Source: a virus
DNA: 22,909 nucleotides
IMG/VR virus record: IMGVR_UViG_3300017763_000216
Coordinates: 1-22,909 of that record
Reading direction: 5' to 3' (one strand)
Shown here one piece after another: positions 1-7,035 of this stretch (its first letter is position 1; each line of letters starts with the position of its first letter). The notes beneath the pieces are model-generated. The model saw nothing but the letters and a program-made list of their open reading frames with translations. It made no database searches and had not been told where the DNA came from. The translations under genes and the position numbers were made by a program.

Positions 1-1
1 A

Positions 2-985
2 AAAGATTATGGTTCTAAGGCAAGCTCTCTTAAAATCGTAAAGATAAAAGGTGGAGTGTCTATTCAGACGCCGAGCGGACAAGAACTCGAAAGATATAAC
101 AATGTACCTAAGTTAGGATACACTGTAGTAGAAAAGAATGAATCGCTTGAAGAATCAAGAGGCGACCTTATGAAGAGTGCTGAATATCTCAAGCTTATAA
201 ATCAGGCAATGAGTGCAATGCCTGGTTCTCCAAAACAAAAAGGTATTATCAAAAAGATAAATGCAATTCGTGTTAAGGCTGGTTTTAAACCTTTAGATGA
301 AGCTGACGGATGTTGGGACGGATTTAAAAAAGTTGGTATGAAAAAGAAAGGTGACAAAGTTGTACCAAATTGTGTGCCCGAAGAAATCGAAGAAGAAATG
401 AAGTGTCCACCTGCGACACAAGACCTTGCTATTAACACAAAGAATCGTGATGCTACAATCAAGAAATATAATTATGGGCCACTAAATGTTGATGAGCCTG
501 GTAATTATTGGGAGAAGATTGCTAAGTACTGGAAAACTACTACGGCTGCTGCTAAGAAATCATTATGCGGTAATTGCGTAGCTTTTGATGTTTCGCCAAG
601 AATGAAAGACTGCATGCCTGGAAAAACATCTGATAAAGATGGAGTATTAGGTTATTGCTGGATGCACCATTTTAAATGTCATTCAGCTCGTTCTTGTCAT
701 ACATGGGCAAAGGGTGGGCCAATTAAAGACAATAAGACATCAGAAGAATGGCAAGAAAAATCTGGTATCACTGAAGGTAAAGGAAAACCAGAAAGTTGGG
801 AATCAGGCTTTGAAAGACGCGTTGTAAAAACAACTAAGCCCGAACACAAAGAAAAAGAGTACGATTGGAGAATCAAAGGAAAGGACAGAGCCGAAGTAAC
901 AATTAAACTCTATCGAACTAAGCCAAGCTTTGCAGAATTTAAGAAACAAATGAAACGAGTAGCTGGATGGGAGTTTGGTGGATAA
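2..985 (+). CDS. Cys-rich conserved phage protein, 5' end cut by the window
   Basis: I do not recognise a specific function. The frame is open to the first base, so the gene probably begins upstream; a GTG at 56 is the only candidate start inside the window and I do not favour it. Counting from that GTG, the protein has a short Lys-rich segment with two cysteines (C86, C106; CWDGF...PNCVP), then a compact six-cysteine domain (C171, C174, C186, C201, C208, C214, plus H204, H205, H209, H215) that resembles a metal or Fe-S site or a disulfide-rich fold. A Lys-rich C-terminal module follows (about 255-309, IKLYRTK...KKQMKRVAGWEF). Similar mosaic proteins occur near structural genes of marine T4-like phages. 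The stop overlaps the next start as TAATG, so the two are probably co-translated. The metal-binding idea is inference. Confidence 0.75.
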   Translation, partial: KDYGSKASSLKIVKIKGGVSIQTPSGQELERYNNVPKLGYTVVEKNESLEESRGDLMKSAEYLKLINQAMSAMPGSPKQKGIIKKINAIRVKAGFKPLDEADGCWDGFKKVGMKKKGDKVVPNCVPEEIEEEMKCPPATQDLAINTKNRDATIKKYNYGPLNVDEPGNYWEKIAKYWKTTTAAAKKSLCGNCVAFDVSPRMKDCMPGKTSDKDGVLGYCWMHHFKCHSARSCHTWAKGGPIKDNKTSEEWQEKSGITEGKGKPESWESGFERRVVKTTKPEHKEKEYDWRIKGKDRAEVTIKLYRTKPSFAEFKKQMKRVAGWEFGG

Positions 986-3045
986 TGGTTACAAAGAAAC
1001 AATTAGATACTATTGAAAGATTTGCAGATAAGCTTTGGGCTAAGGTGGGTCTTGATATAGAATTTACTCGTCACTTTCTCGACCGCGTCAATGACGCTCG
1101 AAATAAAAAGCAAATAACAGGTGGAGAGATTCAAAGATTGTTTAAGCAATCATTTAGAAGACACGGAAAGAAAATCTCAGCTCTTGGTAAAGGAGCAGAA
1201 GCAGTCATAAAAGATATGGAAACTGATATTAATATGCCATTCGTATTACAGTTAGATAAGAATGGTGAGATTGATTTGATAGCAAAGACTGTAATGAGAA
1301 AGAAAGATTTTAAAACATCAAATAAAAAATTTACAGTAGAAAGTGGAGCTGGTGAACAAGGTACAGATGAGCTTTCTTATAAATACAAGAAAGATACGCC
1401 AGGTCAATCATCTAATGGGAAAAACATGAAAGAAAAACAGTCAGACAAAGCCTTAGACATTAAAAGTCTTGAAAAACTAATTAAAAATCCGTCACCTCGT
1501 ATGGTGAAAATGTACGGCAAGAGTAAGTATATTAATATGCTTAAAAAGAAACTTGCTAAACTAAAAGAGACGATTGAAGAATCTACTTTAAATTATGGCC
1601 GTACGATGAAAGCAATCGATAAAGAGCGAAAGATGAAAAACATCTCAGCCAAAGACAAAGCAACTCTTGGAAAGATTGCAGACCTTATGAAGCAATTACG
1701 TAATGAAGAAGATTTAGAAGAAGAAACCCTACAAGAAAAGGAGTTCGACGTAATATTTGGGGGCTATGCAAGTGAATGGCCTAATGTTAAAGCCGCATTA
1801 AAGAAAATGCGTATTAAGATACAGAACTATTATAAAACACCTTATGGCGAACATGAATTTACTATTGATACTACTCAATCTAAATTAAAACAGTTGATGA
1901 AAAGATATGGTGATTTAGAATTACAAGAAGACGCAGTTTCTCGGGCTAAAGAAAAAGCAGATTTAAAGAAAAAACATCAAGACGAGATTGAAAGTGAAAG
2001 AGATGAAATCAAAAGTATTAGTACTGAGTCCGTTGAACTTGAAGAAAATCGTGCCGTTGTTTATAATCCTAAGCTAATTAAATTGTTTATTAAACAAGTA
2101 GAGAAAAAGTTTCCAAAGTATAAAGGTGAAATTCAACAGGCTGAAAAAGATGAAATCGTTTTTCCGAATGATCCTAAATTAATTAAATTTTTTAAAGGTG
2201 CAAGAGAAGTTAAGTTTGTTCTTAGCGATTCCGTTGAAGAAGCAGTTAAATTTTGGAAAGTTACTATTACTAAGAAAGCTGGTAAACTCTTTAAGGGCCA
2301 GACAGTTGACGTAAAAGCACGCAACTCTGCCGAAGCTATTAAGAAAGGAATTAAGCAAATGAAAGGTAATCCTGCACTAGTTCCAGGTGGTAGTGTTGAT
2401 GCTGTATTAGGTGAGTCAAGAAACATGGACTTTGAAAAAGCAAATGTACTGACTTATGATGAATATGATGAAGTTAAAAACTTTAGAAACTTTAATAAGA
2501 AAGATTGGAAACGCAATGTTATCCAAAAGAAATACGTTAGAATCAAAAAAGTTAAAGAATCTACTGAAATACATGAAAATAAAGAAACTGAATCAGAACT
2601 ACAAGAAGCAGCACCATTCAAATCGCTCGAGCAAAAATGGCTCGCAACAAAAGGAGATAAAAAGAAACAAGGAAGACTCATTAAGAAACACTCCCTTAAA
2701 CCCCTTATTTCAAAAGTCAGACCTGGAGCTGTTAAACTTGGAGTCTTAAATGATCTTGATGCAAAAGGTTCTAAAAATGCTACATTTGCAGGTTTAGATG
2801 CTGATGGCGAATTGATCTTTGTAACAAATAATCCTACTAAAATATATTATGCTAAAAAAGGTTCTAAGAGACCTAAAGGTATGGAACTCGAAGATGTAGA
2901 TTTAGATGCGCTAAGACTTCAAAGAATGGTAGAAGTTGCAACTGGAGAAGAAAACAACGAATTTATCTCTGAAGCCGGTGTTGATTTAACGTGGACGCCT
3001 TCGATGATTCAAAAAGAATACAAAAAATACCTAGGCAATACCTAA
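985..3045 (+). CDS. Large conserved mosaic protein of the structural region
   Basis: This is a 686-residue Lys/Glu-rich protein of unknown function. I chose the ATG at 985 because it forms a TAATG overlap with the upstream stop; an in-frame ATG at 967 would add six residues inside the previous gene. Visible modules are: residues 22-110 (IEFTRHFLDRVNDARNKK... and a later strand-rich EIDLIAKTVMRKK), a linker, a segment near 253-310 (GGYASEW...LKQLMKRYGDLEL), a beta-rich segment near 420-460 (VKFWKVTITKK...VDVKARNSAEA), and a C-terminal module from about 541. Modules are separated by charged, coiled-coil-like linkers. Such proteins are conserved near head and neck genes of marine T4-like phages, so a virion or assembly role is likely but not shown. 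Confidence 0.8.
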   Translation: MVTKKQLDTIERFADKLWAKVGLDIEFTRHFLDRVNDARNKKQITGGEIQRLFKQSFRRHGKKISALGKGAEAVIKDMETDINMPFVLQLDKNGEIDLIAKTVMRKKDFKTSNKKFTVESGAGEQGTDELSYKYKKDTPGQSSNGKNMKEKQSDKALDIKSLEKLIKNPSPRMVKMYGKSKYINMLKKKLAKLKETIEESTLNYGRTMKAIDKERKMKNISAKDKATLGKIADLMKQLRNEEDLEEETLQEKEFDVIFGGYASEWPNVKAALKKMRIKIQNYYKTPYGEHEFTIDTTQSKLKQLMKRYGDLELQEDAVSRAKEKADLKKKHQDEIESERDEIKSISTESVELEENRAVVYNPKLIKLFIKQVEKKFPKYKGEIQQAEKDEIVFPNDPKLIKFFKGAREVKFVLSDSVEEAVKFWKVTITKKAGKLFKGQTVDVKARNSAEAIKKGIKQMKGNPALVPGGSVDAVLGESRNMDFEKANVLTYDEYDEVKNFRNFNKKDWKRNVIQKKYVRIKKVKESTEIHENKETESELQEAAPFKSLEQKWLATKGDKKKQGRLIKKHSLKPLISKVRPGAVKLGVLNDLDAKGSKNATFAGLDADGELIFVTNNPTKIYYAKKGSKRPKGMELEDVDLDALRLQRMVEVATGEENNEFISEAGVDLTWTPSMIQKEYKKYLGNT

Positions 3046-3365
3046 TGAAGTCATTTAAGGAATATACTTCGTGTGGATGTCATACGATTGAAGAAGCAGA
3101 ATACCAAGGCAAGAAGGTAAAGCTGAACGATCCTATACGTACTTCTGAGAATCCTAATAAGAAATTTAAAGTTTATGTAAAAAACGAAAAAGGTACTGTC
3201 GTAGTAGTTCGATTCGGCGATCCGAAGATGAGCATTAAAAGAGACGACCCTGGTAGAAGAAAGAATTTTAGAGCAAGACACAACTGTGATAACCCAGGCC
3301 CGAAATGGAAAGCGCGATACTGGTCGTGTTTTCAATGGAGAGCCGGTGCCAAAGTAGACAACTAA
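3045..3365 (+). CDS. Conserved basic phage protein with Cys-rich C-terminus
   Basis: The protein has 106 residues. The start at 3045 overlaps the upstream stop (TAATG); an in-frame ATG at 2991 would lie deep in the previous gene and is not preferred. After a short N-terminus with a CGC motif comes a conserved module: a beta-rich part (YQGKKVKLNDPIRT, KKFKVYVKNEKGTVVVVRFGDP) and a basic tail with FRARHNCDNPGPKWKARYW and SCFQW. I recognise this module as widespread in marine T4-like phages, often fused to other structural-region proteins, with no assigned function. The pattern of paired cysteines and aromatic residues would fit a small metal-binding or nucleic-acid-binding domain, but that is a guess. 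It is probably co-translated with its neighbours. Confidence 0.75.
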   Translation: MKSFKEYTSCGCHTIEEAEYQGKKVKLNDPIRTSENPNKKFKVYVKNEKGTVVVVRFGDPKMSIKRDDPGRRKNFRARHNCDNPGPKWKARYWSCFQWRAGAKVDN

Positions 3366-3366
3366 T

Positions 3367-3684
3367 ATGAACGGAGAAGATAGAACTAGACTTGATAGAA
3401 TCGAAGAAAAGATCGATAAAATGGCAGAAGCTATTATATCACTTGCTCGCGCAGAAGAGAAAATACATTCTCTTGAAGAAAAGACCGTAACTACATGGCA
3501 ATCGATAGATGACCTACATGTAAAATTTGATGACATCGAAGAACGTCTTCGCGAAGCAGAGTGTATTCTTGGAGAAGCAAAATCAACTATTGCAACTATA
3601 GTAAAGTTTGGTTGGATAGTAGTCGGTGCATTAGTAACTGGCGGAGTCGCCGCATTGTTTATGCTATTTAATATACAGGTATAA
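3367..3684 (+). CDS. Coiled-coil protein with C-terminal membrane anchor (XhlA/holin-like layout)
   Basis: The protein has 105 residues. Residues 1-75 are highly charged with a heptad-like pattern (RLDRIEEKIDKMAEAI, LHVKFDDIEERLREAE), which predicts a coiled coil. Residues about 81-102 form one hydrophobic, Gly/Ala/Val-rich membrane segment (FGWIVVGALVTGGVAALFMLF), followed by a three-residue tail. This layout matches XhlA-type lysis-associated phage proteins and other C-tail-anchored phage proteins. No endolysin gene lies in the window, so a lysis role is only one possibility; a membrane-anchored assembly factor is another. The gene starts one base after the upstream stop and ends in a TAATG overlap with the next gene. 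No clear Shine-Dalgarno sequence is visible. Confidence 0.75.
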   Translation: MNGEDRTRLDRIEEKIDKMAEAIISLARAEEKIHSLEEKTVTTWQSIDDLHVKFDDIEERLREAECILGEAKSTIATIVKFGWIVVGALVTGGVAALFMLFNIQV

Positions 3685-4058
3685 TGAATTTAATTGAAAG
3701 AGCATTAGATATTTTAGAAGCTCCTCTTACGCCGATACAAAGACGTAAAAGAGGTATTCTTATGAAACGTCTCGCACCAAAGATCGCACGGAAAAGAAAG
3801 ATTGCGATGAGAAAAAAAGCTGGTGTAGAAAAAATACAATCACGCGCAAACAAGGCTGCGAGAGAATATATGCGCCAAATGTTTCTAAAGGGTAAGAGCT
3901 ATAGCGATTTGCCTTTTCAAGCAAGGGTAAATATAGATAAGAAAGTAGAAAAGAAAAAGACTTTAATGCAGAAATTAGCAAAAAGAATGATTCCTGCAAT
4001 GAGAAAAAAAGAAATTGAAAGATTAAAACAAGTTAGAAAAGCTAAAACAGATAAATAG
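3684..4058 (+). CDS. Very basic conserved phage protein
   Basis: The protein has 124 residues and is extremely rich in Lys and Arg throughout (for example QRRKRGILMKRLAPKIARKRK, AKRMIPAMRKKEIERLKQ). It is predicted to be mostly helical, with Met/Lys repeats and no cysteines. I recognise it as a type conserved in the structural region of marine T4-like phages, without a known function. The high positive charge suggests binding to nucleic acid or to an acidic scaffold, such as a head-internal protein; this is inference from composition only. The start forms a TAATG overlap with the coiled-coil membrane protein upstream. The stop lies four bases before the next ATG, and a late-promoter-like box overlaps its end. 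Confidence 0.75.
   Translation: MNLIERALDILEAPLTPIQRRKRGILMKRLAPKIARKRKIAMRKKAGVEKIQSRANKAAREYMRQMFLKGKSYSDLPFQARVNIDKKVEKKKTLMQKLAKRMIPAMRKKEIERLKQVRKAKTDK
4050..4057 (+). promoter_or_regulatory. Candidate T4-type late promoter box
   Basis: GATAAATA differs at one base from the T4 late consensus TATAAATA. The ATG of the next gene follows after five bases, so transcription starting at the usual distance would begin at that ATG. The box overlaps the last codons of the upstream gene, and AT-rich sequence produces such matches by chance, so this call is weak. Confidence 0.3.
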
Positions 4059-4062
4059 TATT

Positions 4063-4767
4063 ATGAATTTACAAGAAAATATTTTAAAAGTCCTTAATGA
4101 AGGCCTGGGTAAAACCAATAAACGTGATCAAGAATTTGCTGACCTTCATAAGACCCAAGTGGCCAACGACCCCGAACAGGACGATCCTAAAGCAGGTGAC
4201 AACGCACCCAAATCAAAAGTGCCAAAGGGCCAAGGAGCTAAAGGTGTAAAGATTACTGACGTAGAAGAATATGACGGTAAAAAAATAGACCCTAAGAAAC
4301 AGGACGATGTTAAAACAAAGAAAGACGCTGCTCCAAAAGGAAAAGGTCTTAAAGGATTTAAAGAAGCTTATAAATCTGGTGAGCTCGACGAGAAAAAACT
4401 CGATCCAGTAAATAAGAAGTCCGCATCAAAAGATTTTGACGACCGCAAAGATAAAGACATTGATAACGACGGCGACGTAGATAGCTCTGATAAGTATCTG
4501 CATAAAAGACGTAAAGCGATATCAAAGGCTACTAAAAAAGAAGCAGTAGACCCTGCTAAATTTGTTAAGGGCGGCGATCTTAAAGTAAAAAAAAATGATG
4601 TAGATTCAATGCTGTCTAAACTATTTGGAAATTCAAAATTAAGTAAAGAGGCAGAGAAGAATAAAGCTTATAAAGCAGGATACAAAGGCGGAAAAAATCC
4701 TTATAAAAAAGATACCGCGGACTTTCATTTGTTTATTCTAGGACAGCAGGCTAAGTCTGCAGAATAA
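4063..4767 (+). CDS. Acidic/basic repeat-rich protein with EF-hand-like loop and RMF-like tail
   Basis: The protein has 234 residues, is low in complexity and rich in Lys, Asp and Pro, and is probably extended or disordered over residues 1-125. Residues 132-143 (DIDNDGDVDSSD) place Asp at positions 1, 3, 5, 7, 9 and 12 of a calcium-binding loop, like an EF-hand or dockerin loop, followed by a helix (KYLHKRRKAISKA). The C-terminus (about 201-231, AYKAGYKGGKNPY...LFILGQQAK) has the spacing of a ribosome-modulation-factor-like motif (A-G-x-NPY-x-W/F-x-G-x-A), which is common in small phage proteins. Calcium binding is inferred from the loop. A role as a virion or assembly protein is suggested by location only. 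No Shine-Dalgarno sequence is visible. Confidence 0.75.
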   Translation: MNLQENILKVLNEGLGKTNKRDQEFADLHKTQVANDPEQDDPKAGDNAPKSKVPKGQGAKGVKITDVEEYDGKKIDPKKQDDVKTKKDAAPKGKGLKGFKEAYKSGELDEKKLDPVNKKSASKDFDDRKDKDIDNDGDVDSSDKYLHKRRKAISKATKKEAVDPAKFVKGGDLKVKKNDVDSMLSKLFGNSKLSKEAEKNKAYKAGYKGGKNPYKKDTADFHLFILGQQAKSAE

Positions 4768-4770
4768 ATA
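4763..4770 (+). promoter_or_regulatory. Candidate T4-type late promoter box
   Basis: AATAAATA matches seven of eight bases of the T4 late consensus. It lies across the upstream stop codon, five bases before the ATG at 4776, which is the same spacing as the box at 4050-4057. The start point predicted from T4 spacing coincides with the ATG. The sequence is also what a TAA stop in AT-rich DNA can look like, so confidence is low. Confidence 0.3.
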
Positions 4771-4775
4771 AACTT

Positions 4776-5138
4776 ATGTTTGCTGAACTAAATAATGACA
4801 ACTTTGAAATCTTCGCAGCTAAATATTATAGCAACCCAGCTTGTTTAACAGTCGAAGATTTTAAAGAAGACCTCGCGAGATTTAAATATATCAATCGTCT
4901 ACTTCGAAAGTATGACGATACTGGAGTAATTCAGTTACGATTGCTTTTAAATCACATTATTATATTATTCAATGTTTTTGAAATAAAAGCTGCGAATAGA
5001 ATGATATTTTACAGAATTGATGTTAAACATTGGAGCATCATAAAAACAATTTTACTATATTTAAATTTATTGCCACTGGGCGAAAAAAACGAAGTATACA
5101 CAGACCTTTATATTACTAAAAAATTAAAAGAAGTATGA
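4776..5138 (+). CDS. Conserved small T4-like phage protein
   Basis: The protein has 120 residues, is predicted all-helical and has many hydrophobic residues but no clear membrane segment (LRLLLNHIIILFNVFEIKAANRM in the middle, RIDVKHWSIIKTILLYLNLLPL later). I recognise the pattern (FAELNNDNFEIFAAKYYSNP near the start) as a family conserved in marine T4-like phages with no assigned function, possibly DUF7207 in Pfam terms, though I cannot check that. It sits between the EF-hand-like protein and another conserved protein, and its stop overlaps the next start as ATGA. No membrane or catalytic motif is evident. Confidence 0.8.
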   Translation: MFAELNNDNFEIFAAKYYSNPACLTVEDFKEDLARFKYINRLLRKYDDTGVIQLRLLLNHIIILFNVFEIKAANRMIFYRIDVKHWSIIKTILLYLNLLPLGEKNEVYTDLYITKKLKEV

Positions 5139-5698
5139 GCTTACTTAAAGGAGCAGATTTTTTCTATGCATTGAGATTTTTACGTCTTCTTACAACCCAG
5201 TGGAAAGATACTAAAGCGTTCGAACTTGGTATTGTAGATGAAAATGGAAAGAAGTTGAAGAAGCCTCAAGGTTCAGAAGAAAAGGGAGCCTATACAGCGT
5301 TTCATCGTTTAGTATATAATATAAAAAGACTTTTAAATAAACTTCCATTTGGTAAAACTAAATTGGCAAGTTATGCAACCGCGCTGTTTTTAATAAAAGA
5401 ACACACAAAATTAGCAGACGAGACTATCTGCGAAAGATTAGAAATAGAAGATTACCTCGAGTTACATGAGTGTAAAAATTTATTTTTAAATGAAAATGGT
5501 ACAATACAAGCGAATAAATATTTTCTGGTAAGAGATTTGCCTCTTAAAACAGGTGAGCCACTTGCAAAAGCAGATACTGAAGTTGTGGTTGAAGAGCATG
5601 AGCCGATTGGACATTTTTGTAATGTACCGATCTTTACAGCGCATCATGTCAAAACCAAGCAAAGTATATATATTACACAGAACGATATTATTATATGA
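5135..5698 (+). CDS. Conserved T4-like phage protein, function unknown
   Basis: The protein has 187 residues. The N-terminal half is basic and helical (FFYALRFLRLLTTQWKDTKAF, FHRLVYNIKRLLNKLPFGKTKLASYATALFLIKEH). The C-terminal half (about 95-187) is acidic and beta-rich, ending in a strand-like stretch (HHVKTKQSIYITQNDIII). Homologs with the same KLPFGKTKLASYA core occur in marine T4-like phages next to the small proteins found here, as far as I can recall, and none has an established function. A structural or morphogenetic role is inferred from location. Both ends overlap neighbours by four bases (ATGA), which suggests translational coupling across this three-gene set. Confidence 0.8.
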   Translation: MSLLKGADFFYALRFLRLLTTQWKDTKAFELGIVDENGKKLKKPQGSEEKGAYTAFHRLVYNIKRLLNKLPFGKTKLASYATALFLIKEHTKLADETICERLEIEDYLELHECKNLFLNENGTIQANKYFLVRDLPLKTGEPLAKADTEVVVEEHEPIGHFCNVPIFTAHHVKTKQSIYITQNDIII

Positions 5699-5988
5699 CG
5701 CCAAAGGAACAGATGACCAGTGGTGCAGTCGCGGTTCACGATAGACCGATGGCTCCACCAATAAAAAGAAAAAAATATAAGGACTTTGATGTGCCTTCAG
5801 AAGTATTTAATAAATTTGCTACTGGACGCAACAAGTTCGAAAGATGGTCAAAATATTTAAACCTCCAAGACGAAAATCAAAAGGCTATATACGACTACGC
5901 AAAGAAATCACGTAATTCTATTATTGTTCTGCGTAACTCCGACACCGGCGCTTTACGGGCAATTCGCCGTAAAGCATCAAACGAATAA
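5695..5988 (+). CDS. Conserved small basic phage protein
   Basis: The protein has 97 residues. It has a Pro-rich N-terminal tail (about 1-25), then a compact basic domain with KKYKDFDVPSEVFNKFATGRNKFERWSKYLNL and RNSIIVLRNSDTGALRAIRRK. The family looks conserved in marine T4-like phages, and no function is known to me. The C-terminal strands, with alternating hydrophobic and Arg/Lys residues, could bind nucleic acid. It is the last gene of the structural-type block: its stop codon lies inside the left arm of the terminator stem-loop. Its start overlaps the previous stop by four bases. Confidence 0.75.
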   Translation: MTPKEQMTSGAVAVHDRPMAPPIKRKKYKDFDVPSEVFNKFATGRNKFERWSKYLNLQDENQKAIYDYAKKSRNSIIVLRNSDTGALRAIRRKASNE

Positions 5989-6015
5989 AGAGAAAATTTC
6001 TCTTTATTTTGTTTT
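5985..6015 (+). terminator. Rho-independent-type terminator
   Basis: Two perfectly complementary 11-base arms (5985-5995, ATAAAGAGAAA, and 5997-6007, TTTCTCTTTAT) are separated by a single base, so the innermost pairs must open to form the loop. A T-rich tract (TTTTGTTTT) follows. The stem is AT-rich and so weak, but its position between the stop of one block and a strong promoter for the next fits a transcription boundary. Confidence 0.65.
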
Positions 6016-6041
6016 ACAATAACCCCTTAACAGTATATAAT
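6013..6041 (+). promoter_or_regulatory. Sigma70-type promoter for nrdB
   Basis: TTTACA (6013-6018, five of six consensus bases) and a perfect TATAAT (6036-6041) are separated by 17 bases. The expected start point is about 6048, one base before the nrdB ATG at 6049, so the mRNA would be leaderless or nearly so. The -35 box overlaps the T-tract of the upstream terminator. Confidence 0.75.
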
Positions 6042-6048
6042 AGTCTCT

Positions 6049-7023
6049 ATGATTTTCGAAGAACAAATAACGCGCAAGCCCGATAACTATCCTTGGACAG
6101 AAGAGTACATCTCTGCAATGCACAATGGATTTTGGACTGATAAAGAATTTAACTTTCAGTCAGATGTACAAGATTTCAAAGTAAATCTTAATGATCAAGA
6201 AAGAGAAATGGTCAAACGTTCTCTTTCTGCTATTGGTCAAATAGAAGTAGCCGTCAAAACTTTTTGGGCTAACCTTGGACAGAACTTACCACATCCGTCA
6301 ATTACAGACTTAGGATTTGTAATGGCTAATGTAGAAGTAATTCATAACAACGCTTATGAAAGATTACTTAAAGTACTTGACCTTGAAGATGTGTTTGAAG
6401 AAAACATGTCAATAGATATGATTCAAAATAGAATCAAATATCTTCGTAAGCACTTAAAGAAGTGTTATAAAGACGACAAGAAACAATACCTATACTCTCT
6501 TATATTGTTTACATTATATGTAGAGAATGTTTCATTGTTTGCACAATTCTATACTATCAATTACTTTAATCGCTTTCGTAACTATTTAAAAGATACTGCT
6601 CAGCAAGTAGCCTATACATCTAAAGAAGAAATGCTTCATGCACTGGTTGGTATTAAACTAGTTAATGTAATAAGAGAAGAGCATCCAGAGTTATTTGACG
6701 ACGAATTAGCAGACCGCATTCGTAGTTCGTGTCTTCAGGCCTTTGAAGCAGAATCAAATATAATTGAGTGGTCACTAAACGAATATGAGAGTGAACATCT
6801 TTCATCTGATATATTAAAAAACTTTATTAAGAATCGCTTAAATGATTCTTTAAAACAAATCGGATTCGATCCCGTCTTTGACGATGTTAACGAATCTCAA
6901 CTAGAACAAACTGTTTGGTTTGATGAAGATGTACTTGGTAATACGGCTACAGACTTTTTCTATAAACGCCCAACAGAATACTCAAAAAAAGATAAATCAT
7001 ACGACGAAGACGACTTATTTTAG
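6049..7023 (+). CDS. nrdB: Class I ribonucleotide reductase small subunit
   Basis: The 324-residue protein is the radical-generating beta subunit, which with NrdA converts ribonucleotides to deoxyribonucleotides for phage DNA synthesis in the host cytoplasm. The di-metal ligands can be placed by pattern: E66 (QIEVAVKTFW), E96 and H99 (VEVIHNNAY), E159 (LYVENVSLF), and E194 and H197 (EEMLH). The radical tyrosine is Y103, four residues after H99 as in E. coli (H118/Y122). The first ligand is Glu where E. coli NrdB has Asp84. The acidic C-terminal tail (YDEDDLF) fits the peptide that docks onto NrdA. The gene is first behind a strong promoter and precedes nrdA, the reverse of the common bacterial order. 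There is no Shine-Dalgarno sequence, and the transcript is probably leaderless. Confidence 0.95.
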   Translation: MIFEEQITRKPDNYPWTEEYISAMHNGFWTDKEFNFQSDVQDFKVNLNDQEREMVKRSLSAIGQIEVAVKTFWANLGQNLPHPSITDLGFVMANVEVIHNNAYERLLKVLDLEDVFEENMSIDMIQNRIKYLRKHLKKCYKDDKKQYLYSLILFTLYVENVSLFAQFYTINYFNRFRNYLKDTAQQVAYTSKEEMLHALVGIKLVNVIREEHPELFDDELADRIRSSCLQAFEAESNIIEWSLNEYESEHLSSDILKNFIKNRLNDSLKQIGFDPVFDDVNESQLEQTVWFDEDVLGNTATDFFYKRPTEYSKKDKSYDEDDLF

Positions 7024-7035
7024 AATAGATATATT

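Noticed and set aside
1378-1385. A perfect TATAAATA late-promoter match (another at 20752-20759).
   Set aside because: Both lie inside well-supported genes with no start codon close downstream; in AT-rich DNA they are expected by chance.
2456-2749. A 97-codon alternative + strand frame within the large mosaic gene.
   Set aside because: It is fully contained in the long gene, Lys/Asn-rich as expected for a shifted frame, and no start context or domain supports it.
3051-3536. A 161-codon open frame on the - strand.
   Set aside because: It lies opposite two well-supported + strand genes, has a Ser/Phe-rich composition typical of the antisense of Lys/Glu-rich genes, and no promoter or overlap logic supports it.
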